Assembly (NCBI GenBank): GCA_015207155.1
Contig: JADEXK010000051.1
Span: 1 to 45,277, forward strand
Reading direction: 5' to 3'
DNA: 45,277 nt
Origin: Nostocales cyanobacterium LEGE 11386
GTDB taxonomy: Bacteria; Cyanobacteriota; Cyanobacteriia; Cyanobacteriales; Nostocaceae
Both the position numbers and the translations under genes were made by a program. The notes under the pieces were generated by a model, which did no database searches, was not told where the DNA came from, and saw only the letters and a program-made list of their open reading frames with translations. Shown here piece by piece: positions 8,307 to 16,468 of the stretch; positions within the stretch are counted from its first letter, which is position 1, and every line of letters begins with the position of its first letter.

Positions 8307-8429
8307 GGCATTGCTGAATTTGGGTAGAAGGCGCGAATTTTTTAGCAACTTTGGATGTTTCTAAAAAATTAGGTTCAAGCTTTTAATGATTCCCAAAAAA
8401 GGAAATTGATCTTTTGAATCAGCAAGGCC
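8307..8429. mobile_element. MITE-like palindromic element
   Basis: The element starts GGCATTGCTGAATTTGGG and ends TTTTGAATCAGCAAGGCC. The outer 11 bp pair with one mismatch. The length is about 123 bp and it has no coding capacity. It shares the GGCRTTGCTGA end with the element at 4638. A target duplication is not clear. It lies 10 bp before the next gene and may supply its promoter or leader. Confidence 0.65.
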
Positions 8430-8439
8430 ATCTATCTAG

Positions 8440-9606
8440 GTGGTGAACAAAGATAATCTGTCTCTTTACTTACAAAGTAACCCAACTAAAATGCCTGTAA
8501 TTAATGCACTTGCTAATCAGTACTATATCCATATCAGACGAGGACAAAAACCAATACCTTGGGATATATATGACATTAATCCACCGATTAGCCTTGGCTC
8601 GGCTATATATTTTAGTAAGGTATTACAGACTATAGAGAACAGTCTCCAGGTTAGCGGTTTAATATTTTATGTAACTTGGGATGAAATTGATGAACTACCA
8701 TCCTATGGGCAAAATGTTGTTGTTTTAGTACTAGGAGATGAATGGTATCGCATACCCAAATATGCTCACAAAGTCAGGGCAGTATTTAAGTGCATAGGTA
8801 CACGCCCAATACTCGGATGTAATCCCTTCCGTCAAACTTCTTTGTTAAATTTGCTCACACTCATTCAATTTCTGAGAGTCTTGGTTGTATGTTTTCCTGG
8901 TCTCATTAATTATCATTTTCACAAGTTCAAAAGCTTGTTATCAGGCGAAGATACAATTGGCAAAATCTATGACATTCCTTTGGGATATAACAACTCAAAA
9001 GATTTACCAATCAAGGATCTTGAAGAGCGTCTCTATGAAACTTATTTTTCTGGTAGCGTGATACATATACCTTATCCTGTATGGTCATTGAAATACTGGT
9101 TAGGAACTCCAAAAGCCTTGGCCAGAAAACTCATGATATCGAGTGTAAAGAACTTTCAGAAAAAAAATCCCGATCTGAAAGTTGAGTTATCAATTACTGG
9201 TGGCTTCCGTAATAGAACTAGTGAAGATGAGCGTAGTTATTGCGAAATCATGATGGATACTAAAATCTGCTTAGTTCCTAGAGGTACATCTTTTGAAACA
9301 ACTCGTTTGTTTGAAGCTATGAAATATGGTTGTATTGTGGTGACAGAAGCTTTGCCTTCAAGGTGGTATTTAGATGGATCGCCTGTGATTCAAATCAAGG
9401 ATTGGCAAGATTTAGAGAAGATATTAGGAAACCTGCTAGACAATAAGCAGCTTATGCAAGAACTACACCATAAATCGTTGAATTGGTGGAAGCATAAATG
9501 TTCAGAAGCGATTGTGGGAAATTACATTATTGAAAAATTGAACGGAGATATCCCACTCTGGAAGAAACATACAGCAGATTTGTCTACGTCTTTAACTCCA
9601 CCCTAA
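8440..9606 (+). CDS. Exostosin-like (GT47-type) glycosyltransferase
   Basis: A 388-aa protein whose C-terminal third matches the exostosin/GT47 pattern. It has CLVPRGTSFETTRLFEAMKY at about residues 280-300, followed by GCIVVTEALPSRWY and a D/E-rich helix. In this family the conserved Arg-Gly and Glu residues form the nucleotide-sugar site. The N-terminal half is less conserved and shows no signal peptide or clear membrane helix apart from a hydrophobic patch near LRVLVVCFPGL. Start: an in-frame TAG lies immediately upstream, then two GTG codons (8440 and 8443), so a GTG start is likely; the ATG of KMPVIN at about 8491 is the alternative. It is isolated from the main glycan cluster. Substrate unknown. 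Confidence 0.7.
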   Translation: MVNKDNLSLYLQSNPTKMPVINALANQYYIHIRRGQKPIPWDIYDINPPISLGSAIYFSKVLQTIENSLQVSGLIFYVTWDEIDELPSYGQNVVVLVLGDEWYRIPKYAHKVRAVFKCIGTRPILGCNPFRQTSLLNLLTLIQFLRVLVVCFPGLINYHFHKFKSLLSGEDTIGKIYDIPLGYNNSKDLPIKDLEERLYETYFSGSVIHIPYPVWSLKYWLGTPKALARKLMISSVKNFQKKNPDLKVELSITGGFRNRTSEDERSYCEIMMDTKICLVPRGTSFETTRLFEAMKYGCIVVTEALPSRWYLDGSPVIQIKDWQDLEKILGNLLDNKQLMQELHHKSLNWWKHKCSEAIVGNYIIEKLNGDIPLWKKHTADLSTSLTPP

Positions 9607-9624
9607 TTGAACATGAGTTCGACA

Positions 9625-9790
9625 AATATCAAAAACCCCTCTCCAAACCTCTCCCCTGCCAGGAGGAGCCACTGCGTTGCGCGGGTTCCCCGCGTTGTAG
9701 CACGTGGCGTTAGAGGCTTTTAAAGCCTAATTTTTCGTTGTATTTTCAGCCCCTCTCCGCGTCGGAGAGGGGTTGGGGTGAGGTTCATCG
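9625..9790. repeat. Nested palindromic interspersed repeats
   Basis: AACCCCTCTCC-type blocks at the left face GGAGAGGGGTTGGGGTGAGG at the right. Inside is a perfect hairpin, CCCCTCTCC (9750-9758) with GGAGAGGGG (9764-9772), and a GCGCGGGTTCCCCGCG palindrome near 9677-9693. No coding sequence is present. Such nested GC-rich palindromes are common between Nostoc genes. It lies downstream of one gene and beyond the convergent end of the next, so it could also end transcription. Confidence 0.7.
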
Positions 9791-9846
9791 AATTCACATT
9801 AATTTTGGATAAAGTCGAGCTAAACTTTAGTATTTGACACTCCCCA

Positions 9847-10515
9847 CTAGGTTCGCAAGCGATAGCCCATACCTCTAACTGTTTCAATTACTTTGCTGCC
9901 TAGTTTTTTGCGAAGATAACCGACATACACATCAACAATATTAGAACCTGGGTTATAGTCATAACCCCAAACATAATCTAATAATTGTTCTCGACTAATG
10001 ACTTGTCCTGGATGGCGGCAAAACATTTCTGCCATGGCAAATTCACGGGCGGGTAATTCGATGAGGCGATCGCCTATCTTAACTTGTCGAGTCCGCAAAT
10101 CAAGTACTACGTTACCGGCTTTGAGGGTAAATTCTTGGGCATCTTTTACCGGTCTAGCACTCCGCAAGCGCAACCTTACCCGCGCTAGTAATTCTTCAAA
10201 TCGGAAAGGTTTGGTGACGTAATCATCTGCACCTCCTTCGAGTCCAGCCACTTTGTCGTGAATGTCACTCCGGGCAGAGAGAATAATTACTGGGATGTCT
10301 TCCCCTTGTCCTCGTAGTTCTTCGAGTATTTGAAATCCATCTTTGCTGGGCAACCTCAAATCCAGAATTAACAAGTCAAAGCTGCCATTTTGCACTATGT
10401 CTAATACGTACTGCCCATCTGTAACAATTGTTGTGGTGAACCCTTGCGATCGCAATCCTTTTTGAATGAATGAGGCAATCCGGGGTTCATCTTCAACGAT
10501 GAGAATGTTGGGCAT
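9847..10515 (-). CDS. OmpR/PhoB-family response regulator
   Basis: A 222-aa two-domain regulator. The receiver has the acidic pair in VEDEP, phospho-acceptor Asp52 in LILDLRLPSKDG, Ser80 and Lys102 in YVTKPF. The C-terminal winged helix (about 125-222) ends with VDVYVGYLRKKLG and VRGMGYRLRT. The ATG at 10515 is chosen over a GTG two codons upstream. Either start lies inside the end of the kinase gene, with 23-29 bp of overlap, so the pair is translationally coupled and certainly cognate. It probably binds 11-bp-spaced direct repeats, a pattern present in the region ahead of the kinase gene at 12328-12356. The signal is not known. Confidence 0.93.
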   Translation of the reverse strand: MPNILIVEDEPRIASFIQKGLRSQGFTTTIVTDGQYVLDIVQNGSFDLLILDLRLPSKDGFQILEELRGQGEDIPVIILSARSDIHDKVAGLEGGADDYVTKPFRFEELLARVRLRLRSARPVKDAQEFTLKAGNVVLDLRTRQVKIGDRLIELPAREFAMAEMFCRHPGQVISREQLLDYVWGYDYNPGSNIVDVYVGYLRKKLGSKVIETVRGMGYRLRT

Positions 10516-12082
10516 AGGCACTCACTTTTTGTGGCGGATCGAGTGGTAAAACGATAGTAAACATTGAACCTTTTCCTAATTGACTACGAAGTAATACTTG
10601 CCCATCATGAGACTCGGCGATCGCGCGCACAATGGATAGCCCTAGCCCTGCACCTTCGGAACGACGGCGGCTGTTAGAAGTCCGGGCAAAGCGTTCAAAA
10701 ATTCGCTTTTGATCAACCAGTGGAATGCCTTCGCCTGTATCGCGTATCCAGAAACGCACCTTTCCTTTAGCGATCGCTGAACCTAGGGAAATAGTATCAC
10801 TCTTCCCTGTATGCTGAGTAGCATTTTGCGCCAAATTCATCACAGCTTCGGTAATTCTTTGGCGATCAACGACAATCTGACCTTTGGCTACAGCATCCAG
10901 TTGCCAGTCTCTCTCTGCCAGTGCTTGGGCTTTGATAAATAATTCTTGAGTTAACTGTGCCACATTCACAGTTGTTACCTGTAAAAAATCTGCCCGTTCT
11001 GCCTTTGCCAGCAAAATCAAATCATCAACCAAACGGCTCATCCGATCTAGTTCGCCCATAACTAATGTCAGCGTTTCCTGTTGTTCTTGGGGATCATCTC
11101 CCATGAGTTCCAGATGTCCGCGAATGATGGTGATGGGCGTTCTCAGTTCGTGTCCGGCATCATTGACAAATTCACGTTGACTGGCAAAGGCTGATTCTAG
11201 TCTGTCCATCATTTCGTTGAAAGTCTTGGCCAGTTCTCCTAATTCCCCCCTATCTCGCGTAGGTAAGCGCTGAGTTAAATCTGACTCACTAATAGCATGA
11301 GCCGTGGTGATAATTGTCCGCAGAGGAGCTAGTATCCGCCCCGCAGCTAACCAGGCCAGAATTAAAGACACGATAAACACTAAGCTAAAAACTTCCACAA
11401 TCACAGCGACTGCTTCTAAAGCTTCTTCTCGTTCCCCGGCGGTATTGTGGGCAACTACAAAAACTCCTCGTGCTTGTCCATTAATGTTAATGGGTTCCAC
11501 TATGTAAAGAACTTTACTAGGTTTAGGAGCGAAAAATTCTTTTTCTCCTTGTTCTGGTTGGGTTTGTTTTGCCCATCGTTGCATTAGTAGTGAGTCTCTG
11601 GCTAAAAGCTTGGGGCGAGCGCTAGGGCTGGATTCGTAGAATTCACCATCTATAAACGTGATAAAGTAGGATTCATCTTCTGGTAGACGATACAACAAAT
11701 AAGCTCGAAACAGCTCCTGTAATTCTTCTGTGGAAGCTGGTCCAGCATTTTGTTCTTGCTCGGACTCGATTACCGTCTCTTCAGAAAGTCCATCCTCAAC
11801 AAACCTTTTGCCCTCAATCAACGCCTGGAAAGCCATCATGTCTGCTTCCATATTCTGACGAACCCGCTCATCAATGCGTTGATAGAGCTGGTAGCGAAAT
11901 GCCGGAATCGCCACGATAAATGTTATTCCTAAAATCAGTAAGTACCAAAGCAAAATCCGGGTACGCGTTTCTCCCAACACTTGCTGCCAAACTATAAGCC
12001 ACTGAGATATTGTGCTGACAGACATGCGTTCAGCAAAGCCGCGCCGGAAGCGATCGCGAAGACTGTTTATTGCCTTACTCAT
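10493..12082 (-). CDS. Sensor histidine kinase (HAMP-HisKA-HATPase)
   Basis: A 529-aa kinase. TM1 is at about 44-62, a periplasmic sensor at about 63-223, TM2 at about 224-248 and HAMP at 249-300. The H-box is FVNDAGHELRTPIT with His311. The N-box is NLAQNATQHT, G1 is DTGEGIP and G2 is the GAGLGLSIV segment. The HELRTP class fits an OmpR-type partner, and the response regulator gene overlaps its 3' end. The periplasmic part has no recognised domain. The start ATG at 12082 has AAGGAC 6 nt upstream on the minus strand. It is the first gene of a two-gene operon whose promoter should lie in the long AT-rich region beyond 12082. Confidence 0.93.
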   Translation of the reverse strand: MSKAINSLRDRFRRGFAERMSVSTISQWLIVWQQVLGETRTRILLWYLLILGITFIVAIPAFRYQLYQRIDERVRQNMEADMMAFQALIEGKRFVEDGLSEETVIESEQEQNAGPASTEELQELFRAYLLYRLPEDESYFITFIDGEFYESSPSARPKLLARDSLLMQRWAKQTQPEQGEKEFFAPKPSKVLYIVEPININGQARGVFVVAHNTAGEREEALEAVAVIVEVFSLVFIVSLILAWLAAGRILAPLRTIITTAHAISESDLTQRLPTRDRGELGELAKTFNEMMDRLESAFASQREFVNDAGHELRTPITIIRGHLELMGDDPQEQQETLTLVMGELDRMSRLVDDLILLAKAERADFLQVTTVNVAQLTQELFIKAQALAERDWQLDAVAKGQIVVDRQRITEAVMNLAQNATQHTGKSDTISLGSAIAKGKVRFWIRDTGEGIPLVDQKRIFERFARTSNSRRRSEGAGLGLSIVRAIAESHDGQVLLRSQLGKGSMFTIVLPLDPPQKVSAYAQHSHR

Positions 12083-12748
12083 TTTTAGTCCTTTTCATTT
12101 GCAGCCGTTTAAATTCGAGTCTTGTTTCTCAACAAGTAATGTTACTTAAAATTACAGTTAATCCATTTAGGTTAACTTTGTTAATCAAATTTTGGCAGTA
12201 GTTGTATAACTATTTATGAGTTATCCAAATTTTGTTAAATAAAAACATTTGGTAAAACAATATTTTTCATCAATATTTAAACCTCGTTTAAATTCTCCTA
12301 TTCATTGAGTAATTAAACATGAGAAAGTTTTCATCTATTTTTCATGCAACTTTCATGAGTAATTGATAGATTCTAAAATAGCGTTTAACTTTCGTTAAAA
12401 AGATGATAACCTAATCTTAATCTGAATTTTGCAGAAAAAGCGTTTAAAAAGGAGAAAATTAGTAAATTGAGTGAAAACTCTGGAACATTCTGCTCAAAAG
12501 CTCCATCCTTTATTAAGGAAAACAATTAGTATTATTCATCCCAGACAATTCACTTATATTGAGTAAATTTTTCATAAAAATCAGGTTAGTTCAGTAATCA
12601 TCAAGTGTTCCCTTAATTTATCAATTGTTTGGCATAACCTGACCAAACTGCATGAAAGATAAATGCAAAATTTAAATTTTAGAAATTAATTAAAAGACTT
12701 AAAAACAGAATTAATTACGAATTACGACTTATTTGGTCAGGAGTGCAA
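12083..12748. other. AT-rich divergent promoter region
   Basis: This gap lies between the kinase (minus strand) and the glycan cluster (plus strand). No coding sequence is credible. It contains several GTTTAA/CGTTAAA motifs (near 12284, 12382 and 12444) and the triple TTTCAT direct repeat at 12329-12356. The SD-like GGAG at 12740-12743 precedes the ATG at 12749. Confidence 0.6.
12328..12356. promoter_or_regulatory. Triple 11-bp-spaced TTTCAT direct repeats, candidate OmpR/PhoB-type site
   Basis: TTTCAT occurs at 12329, 12340 and 12351, exactly one helical turn apart, within TTTTCAT, TTTTTCAT and CTTTCAT contexts. Direct repeats of about 7 bp with 4-bp gaps are how OmpR/PhoB winged-helix dimers bind DNA. 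The site is about 246 bp upstream of the kinase start, so autoregulation by the adjacent response regulator is the simplest reading. It could also serve the divergent glycosyltransferase genes. Confidence 0.45.
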
Positions 12749-14029
12749 ATGAACAACTTGTTACCCCATTCTGGAGAAATCACACGAACATCGGCTAGCG
12801 TCGTGTCTTCGGAGGTTAGTAGTTTATCTAGCAATGCTCGTAAGTGGCGCATTGCTTTATATTCCCATGACACAATGGGGCTAGGACACAAACGCCGCAA
12901 TTTGTTGATTGCTCAAACTTTAGGATGTTCACCCCTAGAAATTGATGTTTTAATGATTAGTGGCATCCAAGATGCTAGTAATGTCCCAACACCCCCAGGG
13001 GTGGATTGTTTGACGTTACCTGCTTTGCACAAAAACATTGATGGGCAATATCAGGCGCGGCGATTGGATTTATCATTGCAGGAAATTATTACCCTGCGAT
13101 CGCAAGTTATTCTCACCACAATCAAAGCCTTTAAACCTGATATTTTCATTGTGGATAATGTACCGCGAGGAGCAGTCAGAGAGCTAGATCCAACACTGAA
13201 TTACTTGCGTAGCCACAAACAAACACACTGCATTTTAGGTTTACGGGATGTATTAGATGAACCCGCTTCCGTGCGTCGAGATTGGCAGCGAGGAGCTAAT
13301 GAAAAGGCGATTCAAACCTATTATGATGCAGTTTGGGTATACGGCGATCCAGCCATCTATGACTTAGGGCAGGAGTATCGCTTCCATCGGAAAACTCTAT
13401 CCAAATTTCGCTATACAGGCTATCTTGACCAACGTAGCCGCCTCAATTTCATGGATATTGAAAGCATTCAGGCATTTAAATCGCTCAATCTGCCATCAGC
13501 AAGATTAGCATTATGCTTGGTGGGTGGCGGACAAGACGGAGCGCGGTTAGCAGAAACATTTGCCCATGCTGAACTACCGCCAGAGATGAACGGTATCATC
13601 TTGACAGGGCCGTTTATGCCGCGAGAAGTCCGGCAAAAACTTCAGAACTATGCGGCTAAACGTGACAATTTGCACGTATTGGAATATTTAGCGGAGCCGA
13701 CGCTGTTGCTGAATCGAGCTGAACGCGTCATCGCAATGGGTGGTTACAACACAACTTGTGAATTATTGTCATTTCAAAAGCGATCGCTCATTGTACCCCG
13801 CATCAAACCCCGACAAGAGCAATTAATCCGTGCAGAACGGTTACAATCACTTGGCTTAATTGATGTATTGCACCCAAATCACCTCACATCCCAAGCCATC
13901 ACAGACTGGTTAATGCAAGAAAAGCAACCACTCCAAGTCCGTAAATGCGTCGATCTCAACGGACTCACCCGCATTCCCCAATTTGTCAATGAAATCCTCA
14001 CCTCTTTGCGCCTCTGCGACTCTGCGTGA
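12749..14029 (+). CDS. MurG/GT28-like glycosyltransferase
   Basis: A 426-aa predicted glycosyltransferase of the GT-B fold. The N-terminal SHDTMGLGHKRRNL resembles the glycine-rich acceptor loop of GT28 enzymes. The C-terminal half has LVGGGQDG, then ERVIAMGGYNTTCELL and RIKPRQEQLIRAERL, the usual nucleotide-sugar and polar-loop region. The start is ATG 12749: GGAG (12740-12743) lies 5 nt upstream, which favours it over the GTG at 12743. The last residues (SLRLCDSA) are encoded by a CTCTGCG-type interspersed repeat, so the original C-terminus may have been replaced. It is the first gene of the co-oriented glycan cluster. Donor and acceptor sugars are unknown. Confidence 0.8.
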   Translation: MNNLLPHSGEITRTSASVVSSEVSSLSSNARKWRIALYSHDTMGLGHKRRNLLIAQTLGCSPLEIDVLMISGIQDASNVPTPPGVDCLTLPALHKNIDGQYQARRLDLSLQEIITLRSQVILTTIKAFKPDIFIVDNVPRGAVRELDPTLNYLRSHKQTHCILGLRDVLDEPASVRRDWQRGANEKAIQTYYDAVWVYGDPAIYDLGQEYRFHRKTLSKFRYTGYLDQRSRLNFMDIESIQAFKSLNLPSARLALCLVGGGQDGARLAETFAHAELPPEMNGIILTGPFMPREVRQKLQNYAAKRDNLHVLEYLAEPTLLLNRAERVIAMGGYNTTCELLSFQKRSLIVPRIKPRQEQLIRAERLQSLGLIDVLHPNHLTSQAITDWLMQEKQPLQVRKCVDLNGLTRIPQFVNEILTSLRLCDSA

Positions 14030-14030
14030 G
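14001..14030. repeat. CTCTGCG-type interspersed repeat overlapping a gene end
   Basis: CCTCTTTGCG, CCTCTGCGAC and TCTGCGTGAG follow one another and supply the stop codon and last residues of the preceding glycosyltransferase. Related copies lie at 15273-15303, 18281-18310, 18376-18400 and 19447-19470. Confidence 0.85.
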
Positions 14031-14059
14031 CAAAAAATTCCCCCTTTTGAATTAAGAAC

Positions 14060-15307
14060 ATGTCTGTTGCTTACATCCTCAAACGTTATCCTCGTTATTC
14101 TGAAACCTTTGTAGTCAATGAAATTTTGGCTCATGAAGCGGCTGGCTTAAATATTGAAATTTTCGCCTTAAGACCACCGTGTGAAACTCACTTTCAAAAT
14201 ATTATTTCCCAGGTGCGATCGCCTGTAACCTACATTCACAGGCCAATTCAAGGACGGGTGAGTGCATCGCTCAATAGTCTAGCGCCTACAGCAGCTAGCT
14301 ATTTTTGGGCAGAATTACAAGAAGCTAGTCAGGTTATCCCCGACTTTTGGTCAAAGTTAGCAGTTGCTCAGGGTGAACAAGCTAGCACAGTTTACCAAGC
14401 TGCATGGTTAGCACGAGAAGTGCAACTTAAAGGTATAACTCATTTACACGCTCACTTTGGTACTGTGGCAACTAGTGTAGCTCGGTTAGCATCTCACTTT
14501 ACAGGTATTCCTTATACTTTCACTGCTCATGCTAAAGATATCTTTCATGAGAGCGTTGAGTTTGCAGATATGCAACGCAAGTTAGAGGATGCGGCTACTG
14601 TGGTGACTGTCAGTGACTATAATCTCAAGTATTTGCAAGAGACTTATGGTGTAGCTGCAAAGCATGTCAAGCGGATTTATAACGGTTTAGATTTACGACA
14701 ATTAAAATATTCTTCTCCGGCTAATCGTCCCCCTTTGATTATTTCTGTGGGGCGGTTAATTGAGAAGAAGGGACTATCTATTTTGATTGATGCTTGTGCC
14801 ATTCTGAAGCAAAGAAATTATCAATTCCAATGTCAAATTGTGGGGACTGGGGAATTAGAACCTGCATTAAGAGAGCAAATTCAAGATTTAGAATTGCAAT
14901 CTACTGTGGAAATTGTGGGGCCACGTCCACAAAATGAGGTGTTTCAATTGATGCAGCAAGCTGCTGTGTTCGCAGCACCTTATGTGATTGGTAAAGATGG
15001 TAATCGAGATGGTTTACCTACGGTTTTATTGGAAGCGATGGCTTTGGGAACTCCTTGTGTCAGTACTAATGTGACTGGGATTCCGGAGTTGGTACGTGAT
15101 GGGGATACTGGTTTTATTGTGCCTCAATATGATGCTGAGAAGTTGGCGATCGCTCTTGGGAGGTTTTTGAGAGATTCTACTTTGCGGGTTGATTTGGCGC
15201 TGCGGGCTAGGCGTTTAATTGAGTCGGAGTTTGATATTGAGCGTAATGCTGGGAATTTGAGGGGTTTGTTTTGCACGCGGAGTCGCAGAGTCGCAGAGGA
15301 GGTGTAA
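14060..15307 (+). CDS. GT4-family glycosyltransferase
   Basis: A 415-aa GT-B glycosyltransferase. The N-terminus, YILKRYPRYSETFVVNEI, is typical of GT4 enzymes acting on exopolysaccharide or lipid-linked glycans. HLHAHFGTVATSVARLA and FTAHAKDIF lie in the acceptor domain. The donor site has GRLIEKKG and the EX7E region DGLPTVLLEAMALGTP followed by GIPELVRDGDTGF. The last residues (RSRRVAEEV) are encoded by the CGCAGAG repeat, which also provides the AGGAGG ribosome-binding site of the next gene. The start ATG at 14060 is 30 bp after the previous stop. It probably adds a sugar to the same product as its neighbours. Confidence 0.88.
   Translation: MSVAYILKRYPRYSETFVVNEILAHEAAGLNIEIFALRPPCETHFQNIISQVRSPVTYIHRPIQGRVSASLNSLAPTAASYFWAELQEASQVIPDFWSKLAVAQGEQASTVYQAAWLAREVQLKGITHLHAHFGTVATSVARLASHFTGIPYTFTAHAKDIFHESVEFADMQRKLEDAATVVTVSDYNLKYLQETYGVAAKHVKRIYNGLDLRQLKYSSPANRPPLIISVGRLIEKKGLSILIDACAILKQRNYQFQCQIVGTGELEPALREQIQDLELQSTVEIVGPRPQNEVFQLMQQAAVFAAPYVIGKDGNRDGLPTVLLEAMALGTPCVSTNVTGIPELVRDGDTGFIVPQYDAEKLAIALGRFLRDSTLRVDLALRARRLIESEFDIERNAGNLRGLFCTRSRRVAEEV
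15273..15303. repeat. CGCAGAG repeat forming a gene end and the next gene's RBS
   Basis: GCGGAGTCGCAGAG and TCGCAGAGGAGG are inverted copies of the CTCTGCG repeat. They encode the C-terminal RSRRVAEE of the GT4 protein. AGGAGG (15297-15302) lies 8 nt before the GTG start at 15311. Confidence 0.85.
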
Positions 15308-15310
15308 GGG

Positions 15311-16468
15311 GTGAAAATTGCTTATGTTTGTGCTGATCCGGGAATTCCTGTTTTTGGGCAAAAGGGATGCTCGATTCATGTGCAGGAGGTGATCCGAGCG
15401 CTGCAAGGTCAAGGTTGTCAAGTTGATTTGTTTGCTACTCGGTTTGGGGGCGATGTACCTGCTGATTTAGATGATGTTGTGGTTCATCAACTTCCGCCTA
15501 TTCCTAAACAAGAAAAGGCAATGCGAGAGCAAGCGGCTTTGGCAATTAATTCTGATTTACGTGGGGATTTGGAGAGGTTTGGCTCTTTTGACTGTATTTA
15601 TGAGCGTTATTCTCTTTGGAGTTATAGTGCTATGGAATTTGCCCAAGCAATGAAAATTCCTGGATTGTTGGAGGTGAATTCACCTTTGATTACAGAACAT
15701 GCAAAGCATCGCGGTTTGATTGATCACGAAGGTGCTGAACAAGTTGCCAAGCGGGTTTTTCAAGCTGCTACTGCAATTATTACTGTTTCGGAGGAAGTAA
15801 AAACTTATTTAATAAATTATGTAGATGAGTCTAAAGTTCATGTGATTCCTAATGGGGTAAATCCTGCTCGTTTTTCTAATATTTATTGTGTAACTCCATC
15901 AGAAAATTTTACTGTGGGATTTGTCGGCTCATTAAAACCGTGGCATGGATTACCAATTCTTACAGAGGCTTTTGCTCAACTACATCAACGTGTTCCTAAT
16001 GCCCAACTTTTAATTGTGGGTGATGGCCCGGAACGAGAAAATTTAGAAGCGGAATTAGCTGCAAAGAAATTAGATGCTCATACCCAATTTACTGGTGCGG
16101 TGAATCCTGATGCAGTTCCCCAATTCTTAGCAAAAATGGATGTGGCTGTTGCACCTTATTCAGCACAATCTGATTTTTACTTTTCACCGTTGAAAGTGTA
16201 TGAATATATGGCGGCTGGTTTGCCTGTAGTTGTTAGTTGTATTGGGCAATTAGCAGATTTAATTGATTCCGGTGTAAATGGTATTCTTTGTCCTCCAGGG
16301 GATGCGATCGCACTTGCAGACGCATTGGAAAATTTATGGCGATCGCCTAATCTACGTCATAGTTTGGGACAAGCTGCTCGGAAAACTGTCATAGCACATC
16401 ATACTTGGGAGGCGATCGCTCAAAGGATTCTGCATATAGCTGGACTCTATGCGGAGGTGAGGCGATAA
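15311..16468 (+). CDS. GT4-family glycosyltransferase
   Basis: A 385-aa GT-B enzyme. The N-terminal loop, PGIPVFGQKGCSIHVQEVIRAL, matches GT4 glycosyltransferases that start with a glycine-rich acceptor loop. VNSPLITEH and TVSEEVKTYL with IPNGVNPARF mark the hinge. GFVGSLKPWHGLPILTEAF and LLIVGDGPERE form the donor domain. The EX7E-like site is in SPLKVYEYMAAGLPVV. It starts with GTG at 15311, with AGGAGG 8 nt upstream. The stop codon TAA is followed at once by the ATG of the ABC exporter, so the two are translationally coupled. This supports a joint role in making and exporting a glycoconjugate. Confidence 0.88.
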   Translation: MKIAYVCADPGIPVFGQKGCSIHVQEVIRALQGQGCQVDLFATRFGGDVPADLDDVVVHQLPPIPKQEKAMREQAALAINSDLRGDLERFGSFDCIYERYSLWSYSAMEFAQAMKIPGLLEVNSPLITEHAKHRGLIDHEGAEQVAKRVFQAATAIITVSEEVKTYLINYVDESKVHVIPNGVNPARFSNIYCVTPSENFTVGFVGSLKPWHGLPILTEAFAQLHQRVPNAQLLIVGDGPERENLEAELAAKKLDAHTQFTGAVNPDAVPQFLAKMDVAVAPYSAQSDFYFSPLKVYEYMAAGLPVVVSCIGQLADLIDSGVNGILCPPGDAIALADALENLWRSPNLRHSLGQAARKTVIAHHTWEAIAQRILHIAGLYAEVRR

